In this document: positions 1 to 7,051 of the stretch, piece by piece
How positions within the stretch are numbered: the first letter of the stretch is position 1
How the letters are laid out: every line of letters begins with the position of its first letter
Source of the DNA: Pseudomonadota bacterium
GTDB lineage: Bacteria > Pseudomonadota > Gammaproteobacteria > Steroidobacterales > Steroidobacteraceae
DNA length: 16,531 nt
Reading direction: 5' to 3'
Assembly (NCBI GenBank): GCA_003242495.1
Contig: QGUO01000022.1
Location: 1-16,531, forward strand
Program-made: the position numbers and the translations under genes
Notes under the pieces: model-generated
What the model saw: only the letters and a program-made list of their open reading frames with translations
The model's database searches: none
What the model was told of the DNA's origin: nothing

Positions 1-332
1 ACCCGAGAGAGAACTACCTGTTCTTTGCGAAGATTCCTTCAAGGTCCAGCGATTGCAGCCACCTGGTGGAACAGGTAAGACGCACGGTCGAATTGCTTTT
101 CAGTGTAGACGACAGCTTCCGGAAAGGACTTATGAAGACAATGAAGAAGCACTACCCGCGCGCTGCTCGCGGTTGGCTAGACAGGCGACCGGTGCCCGGT
201 CAATGGAAGTTTTGTCTCGTTTCATTAGGTAAGGACAAAGCGGAGCTACCATTCTTTGCAAAATGCGGCGTGAGACGGCTTGCTCGAAACCTGGATCAAC
301 TAGGTCATCCGTTGTACTTTGCAGCAGTATGA
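1..332 (+). CDS. 3' end of a TIGR04141/DUF6119-like gene (partial)
   Basis: The frame is open from the left edge of the window through the first in-frame GTG at 66, so this is the C-terminal part (about 109 residues) of a gene that begins outside. Near the end it carries the segment LPFFAKCGVRRLARNLDQLG followed by HPLYFAAV. This resembles the closing segment (LPFFSK, then an Arg-rich helix and a hydrophobic end) of the sporadically distributed TIGR04141/DUF6119 family as I remember it. That family has no firmly established function and is patchily distributed, often in accessory regions. Base composition is lower in GC than the genes after 2600, like its right-hand neighbours. The family call rests on a remembered motif and needs a profile search. 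Confidence 0.55.
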   Translation, partial: PRENYLFFAKIPSRSSDCSHLVEQVRRTVELLFSVDDSFRKGLMKTMKKHYPRAARGWLDRRPVPGQWKFCLVSLGKDKAELPFFAKCGVRRLARNLDQLGHPLYFAAV

Positions 333-456
333 TTGAAGGAACACAGCTACCGTGGCCATAAGCTCCCAAGCGGCTGCACTGCTTTGGCTCGACGGAAGGA
401 CTGTATGATCAGGAGCACTTTGGATAGGCAGAGGGCACCCGCTTCACGGAGTTCAC

Positions 457-1287
457 GTGAGCGCACGTAAGGAACGTATATTGATCATATGCAAGACCTA
501 CCCCTCTCCGAGCGCGAGATACTCGGAAACGTCGTGCGTTGCAGGAATCTCCGAGGCCGGAAAGCTTTTACGCCTCTATCCCGTACCGTTTCGTCTGATT
601 GAGAACAAACGGCAGTTCAAGAAATGGCAGTGGATTCGGGCGGTCATCAAGCGGGCTGCTGATGACCGTAGACCCGAGAGCCACCGCATCTACGTAGATA
701 CGATAGAGACAGGTCCTTTTATCCCTAGTAGCGATGACTGGACACACCGACGTCCCTGGCTACACAAACTTCCACTATTTGGCGACTTTTCAGCTCTCGA
801 AGCACTACGCGCCTCTTCCGGTTGGCCAACCCTTGCACTGCTACGCCCGGCTCGGCTAGTTGGACTTGATATCACGCCGGTCGCGAATTCGGACTGGACG
901 GACGAAGAGAAGGCGAAGATTCTTATGTTACAGCAACAGGGTAACTTGTTCGAAGAGACCGAACGCGACCTCCGCTTACTACGGAAGTTGCCCTTCGACT
1001 TCCACTACCGATATGTATGCATATCCGAGGAAGGGCCGAAGACATACCGTCACAAAATTGTCGATTGGGAAATCGGTGCCCTGTACTGGAACGTTCACCG
1101 AATACACGGCACCAATTGGGAAACACCGTTTCGCGCTAAGATTGAAGGTCAGTTACCTTCTCAGGATTTGGTGTTTCTCATGGGAACAATACATCGCTTT
1201 CCAGATCAGTGGCTCATCGTCAGTCTAATTTACCCACCTAAACGAGCTAAGGATGCGCCGAGTCAGGGACTATTGTTTCCTGAGTAA
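457..1287 (+). CDS. Conserved hypothetical protein, convergent partner of a DUF488 gene
   Basis: The frame encodes 276 residues from a GTG start, preceded by GGAG at 448-451 with 5 bases of spacing, so the start is well supported. I do not recognise a named family. It begins with a hydrophobic strand (ILIICKTYPSPS), then SETSCVAGI and LLRLYPVPFRLI, and has a basic segment (KKWQWIRAVIKRA) near residue 55. The C-terminal third is rich in aromatic residues. There is no signal peptide or membrane segment, so it should be cytosolic. The gene runs tail-to-tail into the DUF488 gene and the two reading frames share 41 bases. GC is about 50 %, far below the housekeeping genes in the window, which suggests horizontal origin. 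A nucleic-acid-related or defence role would be a guess from context only. Confidence 0.7.
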   Translation: MSARKERILIICKTYPSPSARYSETSCVAGISEAGKLLRLYPVPFRLIENKRQFKKWQWIRAVIKRAADDRRPESHRIYVDTIETGPFIPSSDDWTHRRPWLHKLPLFGDFSALEALRASSGWPTLALLRPARLVGLDITPVANSDWTDEEKAKILMLQQQGNLFEETERDLRLLRKLPFDFHYRYVCISEEGPKTYRHKIVDWEIGALYWNVHRIHGTNWETPFRAKIEGQLPSQDLVFLMGTIHRFPDQWLIVSLIYPPKRAKDAPSQGLLFPE

Positions 1288-1723
1288 TATGAAGAAGCTC
1301 CGTCGATGCGGCCTTCGCCGCCGCGCGCGCAACGATTGTGCGATGACACCGCATAAAATTTGCCTCGAAGCACATCAAGGCAGCACTCTTCCTTCGCGAG
1401 AACTCCGCTAACGACATCAACGCCTCTTCTTGCTGGAGCAAATGCGCGTTGAAGCTACTCAGGTACTCGCTCCAGTTTCCATTAATCTTATATAGATCGC
1501 GCACTCGCTTCGGGCAACCTAGCTCCGGGATATGCACGTACTCAATCCCGTTGGAGTCCAAAGCACGCGCTAGCGCGTTTTTCGAGAAGCCCCGCTTACG
1601 GGATAGCGGTAGTTCGCGAACATCGACTAGAGTGTCGATGCCAATTGACAGCAGCCGGGATAGAAAGGACTCCAACGTTTGCCCTTCGTAACCAATAGTG
1701 TAGAGCTGCTTGGCGATCTGCAT
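1247..1723 (-). CDS. DUF488 family protein
   Basis: The product has 158 residues from the ATG at 1723. The frame extends upstream to a TTG at 1747, but that codon has no Shine-Dalgarno and overlaps the end of an upstream coding remnant, so I prefer the ATG. DUF488 hallmarks are visible: YTIGYEG near residue 8, DVRELPLSRKRGFSK near 34-48, GIEYVHIPELG near 58-68, and the closing CFEANFMRCHR near 118-128, with the Cys and the CHR triad conserved in the family. Family members are small cytosolic proteins of unsettled biochemical role. The length is typical. The last 41 bases overlap the 3' end of the oppositely oriented hypothetical gene. Composition matches the low-GC block rather than the chromosome to the right. 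Confidence 0.85.
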   Translation of the reverse strand: MQIAKQLYTIGYEGQTLESFLSRLLSIGIDTLVDVRELPLSRKRGFSKNALARALDSNGIEYVHIPELGCPKRVRDLYKINGNWSEYLSSFNAHLLQQEEALMSLAEFSRRKSAALMCFEANFMRCHRTIVARAAAKAASTELLHITQETIVPDSAHP

Positions 1724-1743
1724 ATTCCGCTTCAACCTAGTTC

Positions 1744-1979
1744 TCAACTAAAGGGCAAGTCGCGGTCTAACCCACAGCCGCACAGTGTATCGAAATGGCC
1801 CGCCAGTTCCCGCACCATCTTCTTTGCCCGCCTAGCAGCCGCCGGCCGCTCGCTTAGCAGATCGTCCCATTGACGATGACATACTGGAAACTCGTTCGGC
1901 GAGTTCTCGGCTCAATGTGCATGGCTACCAACAACTCGAGCGCGTTGATGTTTCCGATTGGCCGATCGCGCAATGACGG
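1744..1979 (-). pseudogene. Decayed coding sequence upstream of the DUF488 gene
   Basis: Two minus-strand frames look coding but neither is a complete gene. The frame from 1911 to the stop at 1744-1746 has 55 sense codons, contains FPVCHRQWDDLLSERP and ELAGHFDTLCGCG, and has no plausible start codon. The frame just upstream, open from 1979 in a different register, contains RPIGNINALELLVAMHIEP. Reading one into the other needs a frame change near 1900-1915. The simplest reading is the C-terminal end of a gene broken by at least one indel. The family is not recognised. Confidence 0.4.
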
Positions 1980-2331
1980 CTATTCGTCAGCCGCAAATGC
2001 ATGAGGTCGCGGGTCGGCCGCAACTTTCTGTCCGCGACCGCTTAGAATGTATTCCCCTGTGCGATCTTCTTGGTCTGCCACTTGACGCTTGCCCCCTCCC
2101 CCGGGCGAATCGTCGCGTCTATGCGCATCTGCGCGCCTCAGCTATACCTCGGGATACCGGCCGAGCGAGATCTATCTCTAGTGCTAATTAAGGTAGAACC
2201 GCACACGCCAGCCGGGTTCCTGTTGGCGTCGACGCGCAGGTGCAACCCGCGCTAGTCGAACCTTACGGGACTTCCAAAGCGAGGGTCAGCAAGTCACAGG
2301 AAAGTGCTTGCACGAAGCCTGGGAGGTGAAT
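1980..2331. other. Gene-poor stretch between the island genes and tRNA-Cys
   Basis: No convincing gene is seen here. Open frames on the plus strand have poor amino-acid composition and no ribosome binding sites, and several frames are broken by closely spaced stops around 2180-2200. A very short hairpin (GTGC and GCAC arms) near 2305-2316 lies just past the tRNA-Cys 3' end on the minus strand, but is too weak to call a terminator. The stretch is what one expects at a worn island boundary. Confidence 0.5.
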
Positions 2332-2405
2332 TGGAGGCTAGGAGCGGAATCGAACCGCTGTACGCGGCTTTGCAGGCCGCTGCATGACCACTCTGCCACC
2401 TAGCC
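2332..2405 (-). tRNA. cysT: tRNA-Cys (GCA)
   Basis: The minus strand folds into a 74-nt cloverleaf with CCA encoded. The acceptor stem pairs GGCTAGG (2399-2405) with CCTAGCC (2336-2342). The anticodon stem pairs GCGGC with GCCGC around the loop CTGCAAA, giving anticodon GCA. The T loop TTCGATT is present. The discriminator base is U, a known identity element for cysteine tRNA. Its 3' end faces the low-GC block at 1-2331, the usual orientation for integration of an element into the 3' end of a tRNA gene. In E. coli this tRNA sits beside tRNA-Gly behind pgsA; here the two are about 6.3 kb apart. Confidence 0.95.
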
Positions 2406-2491
2406 TTCGTAACGCTGACGCGTCGCGCGCACCGATGTCGCGCATGGGTCGAGACGACCGAGATCCGATGGCCAGGATCCCGATGACACGC

Positions 2492-2511
2492 GGCCCCGGG
2501 ACGCAGGGGCC
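2492..2511. terminator. GC-rich hairpin between glcB and tRNA-Cys
   Basis: Arms GGCCCC (2492-2497) and GGGGCC (2506-2511) enclose an 8-base loop. The hairpin lies about 130 bases beyond the glcB stop codon and about 85 bases before the tRNA-Cys 5' end. There is no T tract on either strand, so this is only a possible terminator. Confidence 0.25.
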
Positions 2512-2642
2512 CAGGGTCCTGTGGCGAGCAGGGAATTATGGACTACTCGCCAGGGCGTGACAACGGACCCCGGTGTTCCGCCCTACCCAAAGGGGGGCGC
2601 CGCGAGCCCTCGGCTGCACGGCGCACCCTGTCAGGCCGGACC

Positions 2643-4784
2643 TCAGCCGCCCCGCTTCACCCGGGCACGGAACTGGTGCAGCAGCGGCTCGGTGTAGCCG
2701 TTCGGCTGGCTCACGCCCTCGAAAACCAGGGCCCGCGCCGCCTGGAACGCCAGGCTCTTGTCCGGGTTCGGAGCCATCGGACGGTAGAGCGGATCGCCCG
2801 CGTTCTGCGCGTCCACCTTGGCCGCCATGCGCAGCAGCGCCGCTTCCACCTGCTCCTTGGTGCACACCCCGTGCAGCAGCCAGTTGGCGATGTGCTGCGA
2901 GGAAATGCGCAGCGTGGCGCGGTCCTCCATCAGGCCCACGTCGTGGATGTCCGGGACCTTGGAGCAGCCGATGCCCTGGTCCACCCAGCGCACGACGTAG
3001 CCCAGGATGCCCTGCGCGTTGTTGTCGAGCTCCTCGCGGATCTCCTCCTCGGAGAATGCGCCGCCGGTGTGCAGCGGAATGGACAGCAACGCATCGAGTC
3101 CCGGGGTGGCCTTGCCGGCGAGCGCCTTCTGCTGCTCGAAGACATCGACCTGGTGATAGTGCAGCGCGTGCAAGGTCGCTGCAGTCGGGCTCGGCACCCA
3201 GGCCGTGGTCGCACCCGAGCGCGGATGACCGATCTTCTGCTCGAGCATGTCGGCCATACGATCCGGCGCCGCCCACATACCCTTGCCGATCTGCCCGACC
3301 CCGGAGAATCCGCACGCCAGGCCGATGCACACGTTGCGGTCCTCGTAGGCCTGGATCCAGGTCGAGGACTTCATTGCTCCCTTGCGGATCATCGCGCCGG
3401 CGCGCATCGAGGTGTGGATCTCGTCGCCCGTGCGGTCCAGGAACCCGGTGTTGATGAACACGATACGGCCCTTCACGGCCTCGATGCAGGCCGCGAGGTT
3501 CGCCGACGTGCGACGCTCCTCATCCATCAGGCCGAGCTTCAAGGTGTGCCGCGCGAGGCCGAGCGCATCCTCCACCGCATCGAACAGGCGATTGGCGAAC
3601 GCGGCCTCCTTCGGCCCGTGCATCTTCGGCTTGACGATGTAGATCGAGCCTTCGCGGCTGTTGCGATAGTGCCCGAGCCCTTTCAGGTCATGCATGCCGA
3701 TGAGCGCCGTGACCATGGCATCCAGGATGCCCTCGAACGCCTCCGAGCCATCCGGCAGGCGCACGGCCGGCGTGGTCATCAAGTGACCCACGTTGCGCAC
3801 GAACAGCAGCGAGCGGCCCGGCAGGGTGAACTCGGCGCCATCCTGCGGTGCACGCCACACCCGATCGCCGGCGAGCTTGCGGGTCATCATGCGCCCGCCC
3901 TTCTCGAAGGTCGCTTCGAGATCGCCGCGCATCAGCCCCAGCCAGTTCGAGTAGCCGGACACCTTGTCCTCGGCGTCCACCGCCGCCACCGAGTCCTCGA
4001 GGTCCACGATGGTCGTGAGCGCCGCCTCGAGCACCACATCGGCGATCCCGGCCGGATCCTGGCTGCCGATGGGATGCTTGCGATCGATCACCAGCTCGAT
4101 GGCCAGGCCATTGTGCCGGAACAGCAGTCCCGTGGGGTTGTCGGGCTCACCCCGGTAGCCGACGAACAACGCCGGATCGGCCAGCGCCGGCGACACCTTG
4201 CCGTCCACCACGCGCCAGCCGGTCACGTCGGCATGCTTGCCGCTCGCCAGCGGGATTGCCTCGTCGAGGAATGCCTTGACGCGCGCGATCACCTGCGCGC
4301 CGCGCTCGGCATCGTATCCGCCGGCCTTGGGCTTGCCGGGCAGCGCATCGGTGCCATAGAAGGCATCGTAGAGGCTGCCCCAGCGGGCGTTGGCCGCATT
4401 CAGCACGAACCGGTCGTTGAGCGCCGGCACCACCAGCTGGGGGCCGGCCATGGTGGCGACTTCCGCATCGACGTTCTTGCTCTCGATGCGAAACGGCGCC
4501 GGCTCGTCCACCAGATAGCCGATTTCCCGCAGGAACGCCTGGTAGGCCTTGGCATCGAAGTTCGCGCCGGGGTGCTGCGTGTGCCACTCGTCGATGCGGG
4601 CCTGGATGCGGTCGCGCTCGGCGAGCAGCTCGCGATTCTCGGGCGTGAAGCGCGCAAAGACGTCGGCAAGGCCCTTCCAGAACCGGTCCGCCTCGATCCC
4701 GACGCCCGCGAGCGCCTTGCTTTCGATGAATTCCGCAAGCGTGGAAGCGACGGAAAGTCCGGCTCGTTCAACCATCTCAGTCAT
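2643..4784 (-). CDS. glcB: Malate synthase G
   Basis: The product (713 residues, the usual length of the G isoform) condenses glyoxylate with acetyl-CoA to give malate in the cytosol, the second step of the glyoxylate shunt. Diagnostic segments are present: DLEDSVAAVD near 261-270, LLFVRNVGHLM with the glyoxylate-binding Arg near 330, GLMDEERRTS near 418-427 and FINTGFLDRTGDEIHTSM near 443-460 (magnesium ligands), CGFSGVGQIGKGMW near 491-504, and DVGLMEDRATLRISSQ with the expected catalytic Asp near 621. The ATG at 4784 follows GGAG by 10 bases; the Met at residue 4 is an alternative. It stands alone on the minus strand, not next to glc genes. Isocitrate lyase, the partner enzyme, is 10 kb to the right on the same strand. 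A long plus-strand open frame across it is only a shadow. Confidence 0.97.
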   Translation of the reverse strand: MTEMVERAGLSVASTLAEFIESKALAGVGIEADRFWKGLADVFARFTPENRELLAERDRIQARIDEWHTQHPGANFDAKAYQAFLREIGYLVDEPAPFRIESKNVDAEVATMAGPQLVVPALNDRFVLNAANARWGSLYDAFYGTDALPGKPKAGGYDAERGAQVIARVKAFLDEAIPLASGKHADVTGWRVVDGKVSPALADPALFVGYRGEPDNPTGLLFRHNGLAIELVIDRKHPIGSQDPAGIADVVLEAALTTIVDLEDSVAAVDAEDKVSGYSNWLGLMRGDLEATFEKGGRMMTRKLAGDRVWRAPQDGAEFTLPGRSLLFVRNVGHLMTTPAVRLPDGSEAFEGILDAMVTALIGMHDLKGLGHYRNSREGSIYIVKPKMHGPKEAAFANRLFDAVEDALGLARHTLKLGLMDEERRTSANLAACIEAVKGRIVFINTGFLDRTGDEIHTSMRAGAMIRKGAMKSSTWIQAYEDRNVCIGLACGFSGVGQIGKGMWAAPDRMADMLEQKIGHPRSGATTAWVPSPTAATLHALHYHQVDVFEQQKALAGKATPGLDALLSIPLHTGGAFSEEEIREELDNNAQGILGYVVRWVDQGIGCSKVPDIHDVGLMEDRATLRISSQHIANWLLHGVCTKEQVEAALLRMAAKVDAQNAGDPLYRPMAPNPDKSLAFQAARALVFEGVSQPNGYTEPLLHQFRARVKRGG

Positions 4785-4819
4785 CGGGACCCTGCTCCAA
4801 TCTCTAAGTTTCTAACGCA

Positions 4820-4838
4820 TGACCCGGCCCGCGGGTCA
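4820..4838. promoter_or_regulatory. Inverted repeat in the glcB leader
   Basis: Arms TGACCCG (4820-4826) and CGGGTCA (4832-4838) flank 5 bases, 36-54 bases upstream of the glcB start codon. The perfect symmetry and position fit an operator or a short leader hairpin. No regulator can be named from the sequence. Confidence 0.35.
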
Positions 4839-4860
4839 CGCGAGCCGAATCGAATCGGAG

Positions 4861-4866
4861 ATTATC
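4861..4866 (-). promoter_or_regulatory. Possible -10 element of glcB
   Basis: Read on the minus strand the bases are GATAAT, a one-mismatch -10 box lying 77 bases upstream of the glcB start. No good -35 box is found at 16-18 bases, so the promoter would be weak or activator-dependent. Confidence 0.3.
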
Positions 4867-5128
4867 CGACGTATTGCCGGTTGCGCCTACTGTCGCGGGT
4901 CTCTATTGTCTTGGCCACGCGGATTCTGCCGCGATGCCAGGCGGCGGAGCGGGAACGGGGGCGCGCGCAGGCGCACCGGTCTTGCTCAATCTTGACATAC
5001 CGCCGGTTTTATTTTCGAACGAAGGGTTTGCTCAACAGTTGGTTGCGCAACGGCGAGCCCGCGACGCACCATCAGCCTGCTGCCCCGCGGGCGCCCTGCC
5101 CCGGCGCGAGGGCTTGCCGTGCGGATTG

Positions 5129-5146
5129 CCCCGCGCCGGCGCGGGG
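5129..5146. terminator. 18-bp perfect palindrome after the PhoX remnant
   Basis: CCCCGCGCC (5129-5137) is followed directly by its reverse complement (5138-5146). It starts 9 bases beyond the stop codon of the PhoX remnant on the minus strand. As RNA it would form a 7-bp GC hairpin with a 4-base loop. No T tract follows, so terminator function is a guess. Confidence 0.35.
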
Positions 5147-5154
5147 ACGCAGGA

Positions 5155-5500
5155 CTACAGGATGCCCGCCCGCCAGGGTCTTTCGATGGCGAACGTCACG
5201 CCGGCGTCTGGATGTTTACGAACAGCACGTCACCCATGAGCGAGAAGATCGCGCCGCAGAACTCGCTGCCGCGGTAGTCGTCAGGGGATGAGCGGCTTGC
5301 CGGCGATCGGCCGGTCGATGAGCATGTCGTTCTCGGCGAACACGAAGGAGTCGCCGCGGGCGTCGATGCCAACGAGACGCGCACCACAGGTACGTTCCCC
5401 GTCCACCCCCTGTCCGCTGCCGTCCTCGCAGATCAAAATGCCGCCGCGCGGGCTCACGGTGATGGTGTCCGGGGGACCTCGAGCGCACGCGCGGCTCGTG
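5155..5500 (-). pseudogene. C-terminal remnant of a PhoX/DUF839-type phosphatase gene
   Basis: Three successive minus-strand frames together spell the end of a PhoX (DUF839) protein. The first has PDTITVSPRGGILICEDGSG, then RLVGIDARGDSFVFAEN, and stops at 5282. The second has DDYRGSEFCGAIFS, then GDVLFVNIQTP, and stops at 5196. The third has VTFAIERPWRAGIL and a stop at 5155-5157. One extra C in a four-C run near 5283-5286 and one missing G near 5200-5204 restore a single frame. Only about 110 of the several hundred residues of the family remain, and no start codon or N-terminal domain is present. PhoX enzymes are exported calcium-dependent alkaline phosphatases. The upstream limit is approximate; recognisable sequence fades before the hairpin at 5534. 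A real pseudogene is likelier than sequencing error because the gene is also truncated. Confidence 0.8.
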
Positions 5501-5533
5501 CCGACGATCCGCTGCGCCGCCGGGACGCAGCAC

Positions 5534-5557
5534 GGCGGCACGCCAACGCGTGCCGCC
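5534..5557 (-). terminator. Hairpin downstream of the lipoprotein gene
   Basis: Arms GGCGGCACGC (5534-5543) and GCGTGCCGCC (5548-5557) form a perfect 10-bp stem with a 4-base loop, 16 bases past the stop of the lipoprotein gene. There is no T tract, but position and stem strength favour an intrinsic or 3'-protecting hairpin. Confidence 0.55.
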
Positions 5558-5573
5558 GCTGCCCTTCAGGCGA

Positions 5574-6917
5574 TCACTCCTCCCATTCCCAGTGGGGGAT
5601 CTCGCAGCCCGAGCAGACTGCGCTGAAGTAAAACTCCAAGTCGCCTTCCACGAAATACAGCCGCTGACCCTCACGGGTGACCTGAACGGTTTCGTCGTCC
5701 TCCTCGAGGCCGGACAGGCCCCAGGCGCCATTGGTGTCCACGATGACCTGCTTGACACCCAGTGCGCCGGTCGCAGCGTTCCACACGTACTCACCGTATT
5801 CGACGCCCGCGGTGCCGCCGTCCAGCGCGTCGATCTCACCGTCCTGCGCGACGAAGTACTTTCCGTCGCTCAAGAACGTCAGCACCGCCATGGAAACGTC
5901 CCGGCGATCGGGGAAGAACTCCGTCATCACCCAGGTGCCGACGATGCCGTCGCTGCTGCGCGCGACACGGGTGAACGTCATCGGCTCGCCGCCTTCCGGA
6001 TCGGTGACGATGGCTTTGGTGCCGCCGCCGTCGACCAGGATCTTGATGCGCTCGCCGTCCCAACCCGCGGACTCGTCGAAATCCGACATGCCCCAGTGCC
6101 CGTTGGTGTCCCACAGGATTTCTTTCACCGTGACCTCGCCGGTCGCCGGATCCCAGGTGTACACCCCACGCTCGATGCCCGACTGACCGTCCCCGTCGGC
6201 CTCGTCGACCTCGGCCAGCATGTACTGCCCGTTCTGCATGAAGGTGAGAACCAGGTCGGAACTCTCGGTGGCGAAACGCCATGTGCCGAGGATGAGCTGT
6301 GACAGCGAGCCGCTCAGGTGCTCGAGCGCCTGCGTCTTGCTCACCAGGCTGGTGTTCACCGAGCCGGAGTTCGCCACCAGGTTCACGACGGTGTCGAGCT
6401 TCTCGAACTGCTCGGGCGGCAGGGCGAAGTCGACGGCGAAGGCCTGAGCCGCCGCGGTCGCGGGGATCTGGATCTTGGTGTCCGGATCACCGTCGGCGTC
6501 GAGCGATTGCAACAGCCGCGCGATGTTGACCACCACGGGGTGCTCGAGGTCGTCGGTGCCGGCGATGTCCAGCGGCGTCACCACCGGCTGCGCCTGAACC
6601 GGCGGCAACTCGAGCTCGCCGATGAAGAACACCACGCTTTCGCCCTCGAGATAGCTGAACTCGCCGTTCTCGTTGGTGACGCCTTCCTGCGTGGCGGTGC
6701 GATAACCGATGTTCACCACCTCGCTGTCCGTAAACACCCCGGTCAGGGTCTGCGCCGGTGGCGTGTTGGGCGGGGGCGTATTGCCGCCCGGCGGCGGCGT
6801 CGCATTACCCGAGCCCGAAGAGGAACCGCCGCAGCCGCCCGCACCGGCCATCAGGCCGGCAAGCAGCAGGGCCCCGGCGAGGCGCGGGGGCCACGCAGTC
6901 GAATCGCGAGACTTCAT
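5574..6917 (-). CDS. Lipoprotein with two tandem repeat domains
   Basis: The start is the ATG at 6917, which has GGAG just upstream; the open frame extends to 7034 but that part reads poorly. The product has 447 residues. Residues 1-29 form a lipoprotein signal ending in AGGC, with Cys29 the likely acylation site. Gly at +2 predicts outer-membrane sorting. A Gly/Ser/Pro linker (30-55) follows. Residues about 56-165 have a pattern known from marine proteobacterial surface proteins (GVFTDS, NENGEFSYLEGESV, then VTPLDIAG and NIARLLQSLDADGDPD). The C-terminal half holds two copies of a roughly 110-residue lipocalin-like unit, each starting with GTW and containing LTF, NGQY or DGKY, Y-W, and W/VDTNG-WG. 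A late CSGC pair may form a disulfide. The function is unknown. It is downstream of a LuxR-type gene on the same strand. Confidence 0.8.
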   Translation of the reverse strand: MKSRDSTAWPPRLAGALLLAGLMAGAGGCGGSSSGSGNATPPPGGNTPPPNTPPAQTLTGVFTDSEVVNIGYRTATQEGVTNENGEFSYLEGESVVFFIGELELPPVQAQPVVTPLDIAGTDDLEHPVVVNIARLLQSLDADGDPDTKIQIPATAAAQAFAVDFALPPEQFEKLDTVVNLVANSGSVNTSLVSKTQALEHLSGSLSQLILGTWRFATESSDLVLTFMQNGQYMLAEVDEADGDGQSGIERGVYTWDPATGEVTVKEILWDTNGHWGMSDFDESAGWDGERIKILVDGGGTKAIVTDPEGGEPMTFTRVARSSDGIVGTWVMTEFFPDRRDVSMAVLTFLSDGKYFVAQDGEIDALDGGTAGVEYGEYVWNAATGALGVKQVIVDTNGAWGLSGLEEDDETVQVTREGQRLYFVEGDLEFYFSAVCSGCEIPHWEWEE

Positions 6918-6920
6918 GCT

Positions 6921-7000
6921 TTGCTCCGTCGTTTTGAATGTGACAGCCGTCACGATCGGCGTGTCCCAGCGCCGACCGTGGGTAGAACAACACGGAGCAA
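6921..7000 (-). promoter_or_regulatory. Inverted repeat that could pair with the lipoprotein ribosome binding site
   Basis: TTGCTCCGT (6921-6929) and ACGGAGCAA (6992-7000) are perfect 9-base complements. In the minus-strand transcript the second arm contains the GGAG ribosome binding site of the lipoprotein gene, and the first lies about 60 bases upstream. Pairing could hide the binding site. A GTGAC/GTCAC dyad at 6940-6953 lies between them. Confidence 0.3.
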
Positions 7001-7011
7001 GTGTGTGGTGC

Positions 7012-7026
7012 GCGGGCGTCGCCCGC
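7012..7026 (-). terminator. Short hairpin after the LuxR-type gene
   Basis: Arms GCGGGC (7012-7017) and GCCCGC (7021-7026) enclose a 3-base loop, 25 bases past the stop codon of the LuxR-type gene. No T tract follows. It may attenuate read-through into the lipoprotein gene. Confidence 0.35.
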
Positions 7027-7051
7027 ATCGTCAATTATGAGTATGCCGATG

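Larger units (their letters stand above)
4785..5154. other. Intergenic region upstream of glcB
   Basis: About 370 bases separate glcB from the PhoX remnant. No gene is seen here. The stretch holds the glcB leader elements listed separately, an AT-rich patch at 4980-5040, and a GC-rich palindrome at 5129-5146. Confidence 0.5.

Noticed and set aside
1958..2255. Short plus-strand open frames before tRNA-Cys
   Set aside because: No ribosome binding sites, no family resemblance, and no clear coding signal.
4992..5020. Plus-strand TTGACA at 4992 as a promoter
   Set aside because: No -10 box lies at a workable distance and no plus-strand gene follows.
2538..5291. Very long plus-strand open frame over glcB
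   Set aside because: It is antisense to malate synthase G, has a His/Arg/Ala-biased translation with no family motifs, and arises from high GC.
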